Source of the DNA: Pseudomonas sp. ML96
GTDB lineage: Bacteria; Pseudomonadota; Gammaproteobacteria; Pseudomonadales; Pseudomonadaceae
DNA length: 64,000 nucleotides
Assembly: GCF_000761545.1 (NCBI RefSeq)
Contig: NZ_JPMY01000037.1
Span: 219,791-283,790, forward strand
Reading direction: 5' to 3'
Shown here in pieces: positions 24,362 to 32,785 of the stretch (the first letter of the stretch is position 1; every line of letters begins with the position of its first letter). Below the pieces are notes generated by a model. The model searched no databases and had not been told where the DNA came from. It worked only from the letters and a program-made list of their open reading frames with translations. Position numbers and translations under genes: made by a program.

Positions 24362-25153
24362 ATGAAGAAGTTTCTCGCATCTCTGCTGCTTTCCGCCTGC
24401 GCGGTGAGCGGCCTGGCCCACGCCGGCATGGTCGACGACGCGGTCAAGCGCGGCACCCTGCGCGTCGGCATGGACCCGACCTACATGCCCTTCGAGATGA
24501 CCAACAAGCGCGGTGAGATCATCGGCTTCGAAGTCGATCTGCTGAAAGCCATGGCCAAGGCCATGGGCGTCAAGCTGGAGCTGGTGTCCACCAGCTACGA
24601 CGGCATCATCCCGGCTCTGCTGACCGACAAGTTCGACATGATCGGTTCCGGCATGACCGTGACCCAGGAGCGCAACCTGCGGGTCAACTTCCCCGAGCCC
24701 TTCATCGTGGTCGGCCAGACCCTGCTGATCCGCAAGGAGCTGCAAGGCGAGATCAAGTCCTACAAGGACCTCAACGACGGCAAGTACCGCATCACCTCGA
24801 AGATCGGCACCACCGGCGAAATGGTCGCCAAGAAGCTGATCTCCAAGGCCCAGTACCACGGCTTCGACAACGAGCAGGAAGCGGTGATGGACGTGGTCAA
24901 CGGCAAGGCCGACGCCTTCATCTACGATGCCCCGTACAACGTGGTAGCGGTGAACAAAGCCGGCGCCGGCAAGCTGGTGTTCCTCGACGAGCCGTTCACC
25001 TTCGAGCCTCTGGCCTTCGGCCTGAAGAAGGGCGACCACGACAGCCTGAACTGGATCAACAACTGGCTGAACCAGATCAAGCACGACGGCACCTACGAGC
25101 GCATTCACACCAAGTGGTTCAAGAAGAACGACTGGCTGAAAGAGATGGAATAA
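24362..25153 (+). CDS. Amino-acid ABC transporter substrate-binding protein
   Basis: 263 residues. The signal peptide MKKFLASLLLSACAVSGLAHA is followed by a type-3 periplasmic solute-binding fold: LRVGMDPTYMPFEM, GEIIGFEVDLLKAMAKAMG, and the late DAFIYDAPYNVVAVNKAG. This family binds polar amino acids (glutamine, glutamate, arginine and similar). AGGAGATAG sits just before the ATG. It heads a three-gene importer operon with a terminator-like hairpin after it, as expected when the binding protein is needed in excess. Confidence 0.9.
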   Translation: MKKFLASLLLSACAVSGLAHAGMVDDAVKRGTLRVGMDPTYMPFEMTNKRGEIIGFEVDLLKAMAKAMGVKLELVSTSYDGIIPALLTDKFDMIGSGMTVTQERNLRVNFPEPFIVVGQTLLIRKELQGEIKSYKDLNDGKYRITSKIGTTGEMVAKKLISKAQYHGFDNEQEAVMDVVNGKADAFIYDAPYNVVAVNKAGAGKLVFLDEPFTFEPLAFGLKKGDHDSLNWINNWLNQIKHDGTYERIHTKWFKKNDWLKEME

Positions 25154-25187
25154 ACCCCGCGGCGGACTTCGGTCCTCGCTGGTGATG

Positions 25188-25220
25188 ACAGGCCCGGCCC
25201 ACAAGGTCGGGCCTGTTTCT
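25188..25220 (+). terminator. Hairpin between binding protein and permease genes
   Basis: Arms at 25188-25199 and 25205-25216 pair over 12 bp (one G-T pair) with a 5-nt loop, then TTTCT. It probably reduces read-through from the binding-protein gene into the permease and ATPase genes. Confidence 0.75.
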
Positions 25221-25246
25221 GTTCCCCGCCATGAGCGAGATTTCCC

Positions 25247-26209
25247 GTGATTAGAAAACATCGTCGTACCTGGCCCTGGCACGTCCTCACCGGACTGATC
25301 CTGGCCCTGGTGGCCTGGGGCCTCTGGTACTCCACCTCGCTGATCGCCTACGAGTGGCACTGGAGCCGCGTGCCGCAGTACTTCGCCTACCAGGCAGAAG
25401 AAGCGCAGCGCGCCGCCGACTACGGCAGCGTCAGTGCCATCGCCGAGAATGGCGAGCAGACCCGCGTGACCCTCACCGCCGAGGGTGGCGAGGAGCAGGT
25501 GCTGGAGATCGCCAGCGACAGCCTGCGGGTGGCCGAGGGCGACGATGTCAGCGAAGGCGACGAGATCGGCGTCACCCGCCACTGGGCTGCCGGCCCGCTG
25601 CTCTGGGGCCTGTGGACCACCCTGTGGATCTCCGTGGCATCCGGTGCGCTGGCCCTGGTGATCGGCCTGGTCACCGGCCTGTGCCGGCTGTCGAGCAACC
25701 CGACCCTGCGCGACCTGTCCACCGTGTACGTCGAGCTGGTGCGCGGCACGCCGCTGCTGGTGCAGATCTTCATCTTCTACTTCTTCATCGGCACCGTGCT
25801 CAACCTGTCCCGCGAGTTCGCCGGGGTGGCCGCACTGGCGCTGTTCACCGGAGCTTATGTTGGCGAGATCGTCCGCGCCGGCGTGCAGTCGGTGGCCAAG
25901 GGGCAGAACGAGGCGGCCCGCTCACTGGGCCTGACCGCATCGCAGAGCATGCGTCATGTAATCCTGCCGCAGGCGTTCAAGCGCGTGCTGCCGCCGCTGG
26001 CCGGGCAGTTCATCAGCCTGGTCAAGGACACCTCGCTGGTCTCGGTGATCGCCATCACCGAACTGACCAAGAGTGGCCGCGAAGCCATCACCACCTCGTT
26101 CTCCACCTTCGAGATCTGGTTCTGCGTGGCCGGCCTGTACCTGGTGATCAACCTGCCGCTGTCGCAGATCGCCAACCGACTGGAGCGGAGGCTCGGCAAA
26201 AGTGATTGA
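25247..26209 (+). CDS. Amino-acid ABC transporter permease with extra periplasmic segment
   Basis: 320 residues from a GTG start (MIRKHRRTWPWHVL). The His/Glu/Gln-type permease core lies in the second half, with its conserved EAARSLGLTASQSMRHVILPQAF loop (in two parts) that contacts the ATPase. Between the first membrane helix and the core is a charged, non-membrane segment of about 80 residues, rich in Glu and Gly, which ordinary members lack. AGA-rich bases upstream give only a weak ribosome site. Overlaps the ATPase gene by 8 nt. Confidence 0.88.
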   Translation: MIRKHRRTWPWHVLTGLILALVAWGLWYSTSLIAYEWHWSRVPQYFAYQAEEAQRAADYGSVSAIAENGEQTRVTLTAEGGEEQVLEIASDSLRVAEGDDVSEGDEIGVTRHWAAGPLLWGLWTTLWISVASGALALVIGLVTGLCRLSSNPTLRDLSTVYVELVRGTPLLVQIFIFYFFIGTVLNLSREFAGVAALALFTGAYVGEIVRAGVQSVAKGQNEAARSLGLTASQSMRHVILPQAFKRVLPPLAGQFISLVKDTSLVSVIAITELTKSGREAITTSFSTFEIWFCVAGLYLVINLPLSQIANRLERRLGKSD

Positions 26210-26936
26210 AGTCCGCAACCTGGTAAAAGTCTTCGACGCCCGCGGCCACGAAGTGCGCGCGGTGGATAACGTCACCACGCAGGTGCAGCGTGGCGAAGTG
26301 GTGGTGGTGATCGGCCCGTCCGGCTCCGGCAAGTCCACCTTCCTGCGCTGCCTCAATGGCCTGGAAGAACTCGACGAGGGCTCGGTGAGCATCGACGGCG
26401 TCGACCTGGCCAACCCGAAGACCGATGTGAACGCTTACCGCCGCGAGGTGGGCATGGTGTTCCAGCACTTCAACCTGTTCCCGCATATGACCGTGCTGGA
26501 GAACCTGTGCCTGGCGCAGAAGATCGTGCGCAAGCGCGGCAAGGCCGAGCGCGAGGCCAAGGCCCAGGCGTTGCTGGCCAAGGTCGGCATCGCGCAGAAG
26601 GCCCATGAGTATCCCTCGCGCCTGTCCGGCGGCCAGCAACAGCGCGTGGCCATCGCCCGTGCCCTGTGCATGGAGCCCAAGGTCATGCTGTTCGACGAAC
26701 CGACCTCGGCGCTCGACCCGGAAATGGTCGGCGAGGTACTGGACGTGATGAAGCAGCTGGCCCAGGAAGGCATGACCATGGTCTGCGTCACCCACGAGAT
26801 GGGCTTCGCCCGCGAAGTGGCCGACCGTGTGCTGTTCTTCGACCACGGCAAGCTGCTGGAGGACGCGCCACCGGCGCAGTTCTTCGCCCAGCCGCAGGAT
26901 GCACGGGCGCAGAGCTTCCTGCGTCAGGTGCTGTAA
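26202..26936 (+). CDS. Amino-acid ABC transporter ATP-binding protein
   Basis: 244 residues from GTG (MIEVRNLVKVFDARG). Walker A GPSGSGKST, Q-loop MVFQHFNLFPHM, signature LSGGQQQRVAIARAL and Walker B VMLFDEPTSALDPEM are all intact. It powers the permease encoded just upstream. CGGAGG precedes the start at 26185-26190. Confidence 0.95.
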   Translation: MIEVRNLVKVFDARGHEVRAVDNVTTQVQRGEVVVVIGPSGSGKSTFLRCLNGLEELDEGSVSIDGVDLANPKTDVNAYRREVGMVFQHFNLFPHMTVLENLCLAQKIVRKRGKAEREAKAQALLAKVGIAQKAHEYPSRLSGGQQQRVAIARALCMEPKVMLFDEPTSALDPEMVGEVLDVMKQLAQEGMTMVCVTHEMGFAREVADRVLFFDHGKLLEDAPPAQFFAQPQDARAQSFLRQVL

Positions 26937-26940
26937 CGAC

Positions 26941-26966
26941 AAACCGCCACGCATGTGGCGGTTTTT
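26941..26966 (+). terminator. Intrinsic terminator of amino-acid ABC operon
   Basis: AAACCGCCAC and GTGGCGGTTT pair around GCAT, followed by a T run. It lies 4 bp after the ATPase stop and before the convergent UPF0158 gene. Confidence 0.92.
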
Positions 26967-26986
26967 CTTTTATCTGCTGGGCAGGC

Positions 26987-27409
26987 TCAGTGCAGCGGTC
27001 GCGCCGGTTGTAGTTCGTTCTCTTCCAGCCAGTCTTGCGCCAGCTCGCGCAGGCGTTCGGTTTCGAAGTCCTGCCAGGCCTGTAGCAGCGCCGGGTATTG
27101 CATCAGCGCGTGGATGAAGGTGCGTGCCGGGCGGCGGCCTTCCAGGGCCTGTTCCAGCTCGCCATAGGCGTGCGGGTGGATGACCTCGGCGAGGAACTCG
27201 CGCATCAGCAGCAAGCCATCCTGCTGATCCAGCGGCTCGACCAGCAGGAAACGCTCCGGGTCTTCGCGCAGCAGGGCTTCCAGTTCCGGGTCGGCGTCTT
27301 CTTCGGGAATCAGCAGCACCTTGCCGCTGAGCAGGTCGAGGTAGTGATCGAGGCCCTCGGTGTTGAGGGCGCAGGCCAGTTGGTCCAGATCGATGGTCAG
27401 TGGGCGCAT
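26987..27409 (-). CDS. UPF0158 family protein
   Basis: 140 residues, acidic, no signal peptide or membrane segment. It resembles the UPF0158 family: VLLIPEEDADPELEALL, then an HPHAYGELEQAL helix and WQDFETERLRELAQDWLEEN. Function unknown; presumably cytoplasmic. It converges on the ABC operon and is separated from rsmE by repeat copy C. Confidence 0.75.
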   Translation of the reverse strand: MRPLTIDLDQLACALNTEGLDHYLDLLSGKVLLIPEEDADPELEALLREDPERFLLVEPLDQQDGLLLMREFLAEVIHPHAYGELEQALEGRRPARTFIHALMQYPALLQAWQDFETERLRELAQDWLEENELQPARPLH

Positions 27410-27475
27410 GATCGGCTTCTCGACGGCTGAAGATGCCGTCAGCCTAAGCTGACCGATGTTTCAGAACAACGGCTT

Positions 27476-27635
27476 TCAGAACCTGCCTACGATCTCGCGA
27501 GCTAGAGCCATGCAAGGCAAAAACAGGCGAGGAAGCGGAGTTTACGAGTGGTAAATGAGCATTCCGAGACGCCGCGTCCCGGCCTGTTTTTAACGCAGCA
27601 GGGCCGACGCGCAGCAGATCGTAGCCAGGTTCTCA
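27476..27635 (-). repeat. Structured intergenic repeat, copy C
   Basis: Third copy, on the minus strand. The outer arms 27479-27495 and 27616-27632 pair at 16 of 17 positions. The inner arms AAAAACAGGC (27519-27528) and GCCTGTTTTT (27582-27591) pair perfectly. The apical arms are TTTAC (27541-27545) and GTAAA (27551-27555). It is 14 bp longer than copies A and B because of a GC-rich insert next to the inner stem. Conserved loop parts on the minus strand are TGCTCATTTAC, CGCTTCCTCG and TGGCTCTAGCTCGCGAGATC. It starts at the TGA stop of rsmE. Confidence 0.78.
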
Positions 27636-28340
27636 GAACAGGCGGGCGAGCAACGCGGTGACTGCGGTTTCCACGCGCAGGATGCGCTCGCCCAGCTGCA
27701 CCGGCGCCAGGCCAGCCTCGCCGAGCTTCTCCACTTCATAGGCGATCCAGCCGCCCTCGGGGCCGATGGCCAGGGTCACCGGTTCGCTGAGCGCGCGTGG
27801 GCAGGCGGGGTAGTCGCCGGGGTGGCCGACCAGGCCCAGTGTGTCCGCGGCGATGGCTGGCAGGCGGTCCTCGACGAAGGGCTTGAAGCGCTTCTCGATG
27901 CTCACCTCGGGCAGCACGGTGTCGCGCGCCTGCTCCAGGCCGAGGATCAGTTGCTCGCGGATAGCGTCCGGCTCGAGGAAAGGGGTCTGCCAGAAGCTCT
28001 TTTCCACCCGATAGCTGTTGAGCAACACCAAGCGCGGCACGCCCATGGCGGCGACGGTCTGCAGCACGCGCTTGAGCATCTTCGGGCGCGGCAGGGCGAG
28101 CAGCAGGGTCAGCGGCAGCTTGGCCGGCGGGGGCTGGCCCAGTTCGACCTGCAGCTCGGCATGGCTGGCGTCCAGGGTGAGCAGGGTACCGCGTCCCATC
28201 AGGCCGCCGAGGCGGCCGACGCGTAGCTGGTCGCCGGCCTCGGCGCGGTGTACCTCGTGCAGGTGCTTGAGGCGCCGGCCTTGCAGCACGGCACGATCCG
28301 GCGCGACGAAGTCGGCCTCTTCGAGCAGCAGCAGGTTCAT
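27633..28340 (-). CDS. rsmE: 16S rRNA (uracil-1498-N3)-methyltransferase
   Basis: 235 residues, SPOUT methyltransferase. An N-terminal PUA-like domain (ADFVAPDRAVLQGRRLKHLH) precedes the knotted SAM-binding domain with LAIGPEGGWIAYEVE and LGERILRVETAVTALLA. It methylates N3 of U1498 in 16S rRNA. Its ATG overlaps the tatC stop, so it is translated with the tat operon. Stop codon shared with repeat copy C. Confidence 0.94.
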   Translation of the reverse strand: MNLLLLEEADFVAPDRAVLQGRRLKHLHEVHRAEAGDQLRVGRLGGLMGRGTLLTLDASHAELQVELGQPPPAKLPLTLLLALPRPKMLKRVLQTVAAMGVPRLVLLNSYRVEKSFWQTPFLEPDAIREQLILGLEQARDTVLPEVSIEKRFKPFVEDRLPAIAADTLGLVGHPGDYPACPRALSEPVTLAIGPEGGWIAYEVEKLGEAGLAPVQLGERILRVETAVTALLARLF

Positions 28341-29113
28341 TGCAGTGGCGCGGGGGGCTGGTCGTCGCTCGGCTCTTCGGGTTCGTGCTCGCTGCGCTTG
28401 CGCACCAGGCCGCCGAAGAACAGGCCGACCTCGAACAGCAGCCACATGGGCACGGCCAGCAGGGTCTGCGAGAAGATATCCGGTGGGGTGAGGATCATGC
28501 CGACCACGAAGCAGCCGACAATCACGTAGGGACGGCTCTTCTTCAGGGTGTCGATGTCGACGATGCCGACCCACAGCACCAGGAAGGTGGCGACCGGGAT
28601 CTCGAAGGCCACGCCGAAGGCGAAGAACAGGGTGAGGACGAAGTCCAGGTACTCGTTGATGTCCGTCATCATCGCCACCCCTTCCGGGGTCACGCTGGCG
28701 AAGAAGTGGAACATCAGGGGAAACACCAGGAAGTAGGCGAAGGCCATGCCGCCATAGAACAGGAAGATGCTGGAGACCAGCAGCGGCATGGCGATGCGCT
28801 TCTCGTGCTTGTACAGCCCCGGGGCGATGAAGCCCCACACCTGGTGCAGGATGATCGGGATGGCGAGAAACAGCGCGCACCAGGCGGTCAGCTTGAACGG
28901 GGTGAGGAAGGGCGAGGCGACGCCGGTAGCGATCATCGTCGCGCCTTCCGGCAGGTAGGCACGCAGCGGCGCCGAGACGATGGTGTAGATGTCCTGGGCG
29001 AAGTAGAACAGCCCGGCGAAGACGATGAAGATGGCCACCACGCAACGCAGCAGGCGCGAGCGCAGCTCGGTGAGGTGCGCCACCAGGGGCATTTCGCTGT
29101 TCTGCTCGGTCAT
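28337..29113 (-). CDS. tatC: Sec-independent translocase subunit TatC
   Basis: 258 residues, six membrane helices. The family opening MPLVAHLTELRSRLLRC and the FITPF-like FLTPFKLTAW and VWGFIAPGLYKHEK segments are present. TatC recognises twin-arginine signal peptides with TatB. It overlaps tatB by 4 nt, and its C-terminus is a charged cytoplasmic tail. Confidence 0.97.
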   Translation of the reverse strand: MTEQNSEMPLVAHLTELRSRLLRCVVAIFIVFAGLFYFAQDIYTIVSAPLRAYLPEGATMIATGVASPFLTPFKLTAWCALFLAIPIILHQVWGFIAPGLYKHEKRIAMPLLVSSIFLFYGGMAFAYFLVFPLMFHFFASVTPEGVAMMTDINEYLDFVLTLFFAFGVAFEIPVATFLVLWVGIVDIDTLKKSRPYVIVGCFVVGMILTPPDIFSQTLLAVPMWLLFEVGLFFGGLVRKRSEHEPEEPSDDQPPAPLQ

Positions 29114-29487
29114 GGCTGGCGCGGCGGCTCCGGATTGGCTGGGGAAGGGGCCGGGGGAGTGGCTTCGACGACTGGGGCTGTGGCAGTGGGCGCCGCAGGC
29201 GGTTCGCTGGCTGGCTCGGCCGCTGGCGTTTCAGTCGGGGCCGGTGGCTGGATCGACTGCTTGAGCTCGCGCTCCATCTGCAGGATCTGCTCGTTGTGCA
29301 GCTGGCGGCGAATCTCGTCGGCGCCCATCTCGCGCTCGACCTCGGCCTTGATCGCGCTGAAGCTGCGCTTCAGGCGGCCGATCCACAGACCAGCGGTACG
29401 TGCCGCGCCGGGCAGGCGCTCGGGGCCGAAGACGATGAGCGCGACCAGCCCGACCAGCAGCAGCTCGGAGAAGCCGATATCGAACAC
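29110..29487 (-). CDS. tatB: Sec-independent translocase subunit TatB
   Basis: 125 residues. The single N-terminal helix MFDIGFSELLLVGLVALIVF and the FGPERLPGAARTAG hinge are diagnostic; an amphipathic helix follows, then a Pro/Ala-rich tail. TatB bridges substrate-loaded TatC and TatA. Three bases separate it from tatA. Confidence 0.96.
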   Translation of the reverse strand: MFDIGFSELLLVGLVALIVFGPERLPGAARTAGLWIGRLKRSFSAIKAEVEREMGADEIRRQLHNEQILQMERELKQSIQPPAPTETPAAEPASEPPAAPTATAPVVEATPPAPSPANPEPPRQP

Positions 29488-29490
29488 GGG

Positions 29491-29757
29491 TTAGTCCTTG
29501 CGCGCCGGCTCTTCGACTCGTTGAGCCTGGGCGTCGATGGTCTGCGGCTTGTGCTGCACGTCGGCGCTGGCGGCGGGCTGTACCGGTGCCTGCGGTTGCG
29601 CTTCGGCCGGTTTGTCCTCGTCGGTGTTCATTGCCTTGCGGAAGCCCTTGATGGTCTCGCCCAGGTCGGAACCGAGGTTCTTCAGGCGCTTGGTGCCGAA
29701 CACCAGTACCACGACGATCAGGATGACGACCCAGTGTTTCCAGTCAAAGATACCCAT
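29491..29757 (-). CDS. tatA: Sec-independent translocase subunit TatA
   Basis: 88 residues. A short membrane helix (HWVVILIVVVLVF) and the GTKRLKNLGSDLGE amphipathic helix identify TatA, which oligomerises into the translocation pore. The C-terminal 40 residues are a disordered Gln/Pro/Ala tail. Confidence 0.96.
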   Translation of the reverse strand: MGIFDWKHWVVILIVVVLVFGTKRLKNLGSDLGETIKGFRKAMNTDEDKPAEAQPQAPVQPAASADVQHKPQTIDAQAQRVEEPARKD

Positions 29758-29779
29758 GCCAGTAGTCCTCGTTATGAAT

Positions 29780-30112
29780 TCAGGAAGTGGGGCGCGCCGC
29801 TTTCTCGTCGTGCCCGGAAAGTCCGAAACGGCGGTCCAGCTCGTCCAGCACGGCCTGCGGATGCTGGCCGAGGGCGGCGAGCATGACCAGGCTGTGGAAC
29901 CAGAGGTCCGCGGTCTCGTAGATCAGGTCGCTGCAGTCGCCGCTGGCGGCTGCGTCTTTGGCCGCAAGAATGGTCTCGACCGACTCTTCGCCGACCTTCT
30001 CCAGAATCTTGTTCAGGCCCTTGTGATACAGGCTGGCCACGTAGGAGCTGTCCGGTGCCGCGCCTTTGCGCGCCTCCAGCACCTCGGCCAGGCGGGTGAG
30101 GGTGTCACTCAT
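29780..30112 (-). CDS. hisE: Phosphoribosyl-ATP pyrophosphatase
   Basis: 110 residues, all-alpha MazG-like fold. KILEKVGEESVETILAAKD and ETADLWFHSLVML carry the metal-binding acidic residues. Second step of histidine synthesis, PR-ATP to PR-AMP. Separate from hisI here, as in other Pseudomonas, rather than fused. Overlaps hisI by 8 nt. Confidence 0.95.
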   Translation of the reverse strand: MSDTLTRLAEVLEARKGAAPDSSYVASLYHKGLNKILEKVGEESVETILAAKDAAASGDCSDLIYETADLWFHSLVMLAALGQHPQAVLDELDRRFGLSGHDEKAARPTS

Positions 30113-30503
30113 GCTTGTGCCCCTGGTAGATGGCGTGCGGGTCTTTCAGGATCGGGTCGACGGTCTGCCAGGCACCATTCTCGAAGACCCGGTAGAAGCA
30201 GCTTTCACGGCCGGTGTGGCAGGCGATGCCGCCGAGCTGTTCGACCAGCAGGATGATCACGTCGGCGTCGCAGTCCAGGCGCAGTTCGTGGAGCTTCTGC
30301 ACGTGGCCGGATTCCTCGCCCTTGCGCCACAGCTTGCCACGCGAACGTGACCAGTAGATGGCGCGCTGCTCGGCGGCGGTGAGGGCCAGGGACTCGCGGT
30401 TCATCCAGGCCATCATCAGTACGCGCCCGGTCTTGTGATCCTGGGCGATGGCCGGGACCAGGCCATCCTCGTTCCAGCGAATTTCGTCGAGCCAATCAGT
30501 CAT
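30105..30503 (-). CDS. hisI: Phosphoribosyl-AMP cyclohydrolase
   Basis: 132 residues. The zinc/magnesium-binding Cys residues are visible in RLDCDADVI and ACHTGRESCFY, and WSRSRGKLWRKGEESGH is the conserved substrate loop. Third step of histidine synthesis. Follows ubiB on the same strand with an 81-bp gap. Confidence 0.96.
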   Translation of the reverse strand: MTDWLDEIRWNEDGLVPAIAQDHKTGRVLMMAWMNRESLALTAAEQRAIYWSRSRGKLWRKGEESGHVQKLHELRLDCDADVIILLVEQLGGIACHTGRESCFYRVFENGAWQTVDPILKDPHAIYQGHKHE

Positions 30504-30584
30504 TCGGGGCTCCGCCCGCGGTGGGCGGCCTTGTGGTAAGTCGGTTAACTATCCGGTTAGTGTGCCAGCCATGGCCGGCACTGG

Positions 30585-32174
30585 CTATCGGCGCAGGATC
30601 AACGCGAGGCCGGCGCCCAGGCTGAGCCAGGCGGCCCAGGCCGCCGGTGCCAGCACCAGGCCCTGGCTGACGCCGCCGGCCACCAGCGCCGCACCGAGCA
30701 GGCGCAGCGGCCAGCCGCGCTGGGCGGGCGCCTCCACGCTGGGCGCCGGACGTTGCTGGTTGAGCTTCTCCAGGGTGTCGCGGGCCATCTGCGACAGGTG
30801 CGGCACCTGCTCGGCCTGCTGCTGCAGGTTGCGCAGCAGGTGCAGCGGGCTGATGCGTTCGCGCATCCAGCGCTCGAGGAACGGCTGGGCGGTGCTCCAC
30901 AGGTCTAGGTCCGGGTACAGTTGGCGGCCGAGGCCCTCGATGTTGAGCAGGGTCTTCTGCAACAGCACCAGTTGCGGCTGCACTTCCATGTTGAAGCGCC
31001 GTGCGGTCTGGAACAGGCGCAGCAGCAACTGGCCGAAGGAGATGTCCTTCAGCGGCTTCTCGAAGATCGGCTCGCACACGGTGCGGATGGCTGCCTCGAA
31101 CTCGTTGACCTTGGTCTCCGCCGGCACCCAGCCGGAGTCGATGTGCAGCTGGGCCACGCGGCGGTAGTCGCGCTTGAAGAAGGCGATCAGGTTGCGCGCC
31201 AGGTAGTCCTGGTCCTCGGGCGTGAGGCTGCCGACGATGCCGCAGTCGATGGCAATGTACTGCGGGCTCCACGGCGTGCGGGTGGCGACGAAGATGTTGC
31301 CGGGGTGCATGTCGGCGTGGAAGAAGCTGTCGCGGAACACCTGGGTGAAGAAGATCTCCACGCCACGTTCGGCCAGCAGTTTCATGTTGGTACGCTGGTC
31401 GGCCAGGGTCGCCAGGTCGGTCACCGGCACGCCGTAGATGCGCTCCATCACCAGCACCTTGTGGCGGCACCAGTCCCAGTACACCTGTGGCACGTAGAGC
31501 AGGTCGGAGCCTTCAAAGTTGCGTCGCAGCTGGCTGGCGTTGGCCGCCTCGCGCAGCAGGTCGAGCTCGTCGTAGATGGTCTTCTCGTAGTCCGAGACCA
31601 CTTCCACCGGGCGCAGGCGACGGGCGTCGACCGAGGCTTTTTCGGCGATGCGCGCGGCGAGGAACAGCCAGGCGAGGTCCGAGCGGATGATCGGGCGCAG
31701 GTTGGGGCGGATCACCTTGACCACCACTTCCTCGCCGCTCTTCAGCTGCGCGGCATGCACCTGGGCGATCGAGGCGGAGGCCAGCGGGGCCACGTCGAAG
31801 CGGGCGAACACCTCGCCGACCTTGGCGCCGAGCTGCTCCTCGATGCGCTCCACGGCATGTCCCGGGTCGAACGGCGGCACCTGGTCCTGCAGCTTGGCGA
31901 GCTCGTCGGCCACGTCCGGCGGCAGCAGGTCGCGGCGGGTGGAGAGCAGCTGGCCGAACTTGATGAAGATCGGGCCGAGGTCTTCCAGGGCCAGGCGCAT
32001 GGCTTCGCCGCGGCTCAGTTCGAGTTGCCGGCGCGGCAGCCAGCGCCAGGGCAGGGCGAAGCGCAGGGCGCGCATCCAGGTGGGCAGCGGCAGGGTCAGC
32101 AGCAGGTCGTCCAGGCGGTAGCGGATGACCACGCGCAGGATGCGCAGCAGGCGGCGGGTGGCGAGCAGGCTCAT
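30585..32174 (-). CDS. ubiB: Ubiquinone biosynthesis ATPase/kinase-like protein UbiB
   Basis: 529 residues. The atypical-kinase fold shows the KxGQ motif in FIKFGQLLSTRRDLLPP and the ATP-site region VVVKVIRPNL. Two hydrophobic helices at the C-terminus (LRLLGAALVAGGVSQGLVLA…) anchor it in the inner membrane. UbiB supports aerobic ubiquinone synthesis. It overlaps ubiJ by 4 nt in a ubiE-ubiJ-ubiB order. Confidence 0.96.
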   Translation of the reverse strand: MSLLATRRLLRILRVVIRYRLDDLLLTLPLPTWMRALRFALPWRWLPRRQLELSRGEAMRLALEDLGPIFIKFGQLLSTRRDLLPPDVADELAKLQDQVPPFDPGHAVERIEEQLGAKVGEVFARFDVAPLASASIAQVHAAQLKSGEEVVVKVIRPNLRPIIRSDLAWLFLAARIAEKASVDARRLRPVEVVSDYEKTIYDELDLLREAANASQLRRNFEGSDLLYVPQVYWDWCRHKVLVMERIYGVPVTDLATLADQRTNMKLLAERGVEIFFTQVFRDSFFHADMHPGNIFVATRTPWSPQYIAIDCGIVGSLTPEDQDYLARNLIAFFKRDYRRVAQLHIDSGWVPAETKVNEFEAAIRTVCEPIFEKPLKDISFGQLLLRLFQTARRFNMEVQPQLVLLQKTLLNIEGLGRQLYPDLDLWSTAQPFLERWMRERISPLHLLRNLQQQAEQVPHLSQMARDTLEKLNQQRPAPSVEAPAQRGWPLRLLGAALVAGGVSQGLVLAPAAWAAWLSLGAGLALILRR

Positions 32175-32785
32175 GGGGTCTTGTTCAGGTTCCGGGCAAG
32201 GCGGTCGATGCGCGCGTCGAGGCGATCGAGGGACAGCTTGAGGTCGTCCAGTTCGTCGAAGCGGGCCTGGGCTTCGCGTTCGCCGACCAGGCTGCGCGAT
32301 TCTTCGGCCAGGTAGTCGGCCAGGGTCTGGCGCAGGCTGTCCAGGCTGTCGCCGGCCCAGCTCACGCGGCTGCGCAGGTGGCCGGCGAGCAGATGGCTGC
32401 CAACCGGGCCGAGCCAGCGCGAGATTTCGTATTCCCAGTCCAGTTCCAGGTCCTGGAGGATGCCGGCCAGTTCCAGCAGCACGGCGCTGTCACCACTGAG
32501 AGTGACTTCCGGGCGGTGCAGGATGGCGGTCTTGTCCTTGGCCAGGGCCAGGCGCAGCAGGCTGCTGGCCGGCGCGCTGAGGGTGCAGTCGGCCTCGCCC
32601 CATTGGCTGGCCAGCTGCAGGCCTTCGTCGCTGGGCAGGATGAACAGCTTGAGCGCCGGGCTCAGGCAGTCGACTTCGATCACCTTGCCTTCCAGTCGGG
32701 CCAGGCGCGGCAGCGCGGTGCTGTCCATTTGCAGCACGCGGTTGAGGCCGAGCTCAACGCCGGCCAGCAGACCGGTGAGCAGCAT
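32171..32785 (-). CDS. ubiJ: Ubiquinone biosynthesis accessory factor UbiJ
   Basis: 204 residues. An N-terminal SCP2-like lipid-binding domain (about residues 15-110) is followed by a helical C-terminal region (RFDELDDLKLSLDRLDARID) suited to a coiled coil. UbiJ holds prenylated intermediates within the Ubi complex. Start abuts the ubiE stop. Confidence 0.92.
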   Translation of the reverse strand: MLLTGLLAGVELGLNRVLQMDSTALPRLARLEGKVIEVDCLSPALKLFILPSDEGLQLASQWGEADCTLSAPASSLLRLALAKDKTAILHRPEVTLSGDSAVLLELAGILQDLELDWEYEISRWLGPVGSHLLAGHLRSRVSWAGDSLDSLRQTLADYLAEESRSLVGEREAQARFDELDDLKLSLDRLDARIDRLARNLNKTP

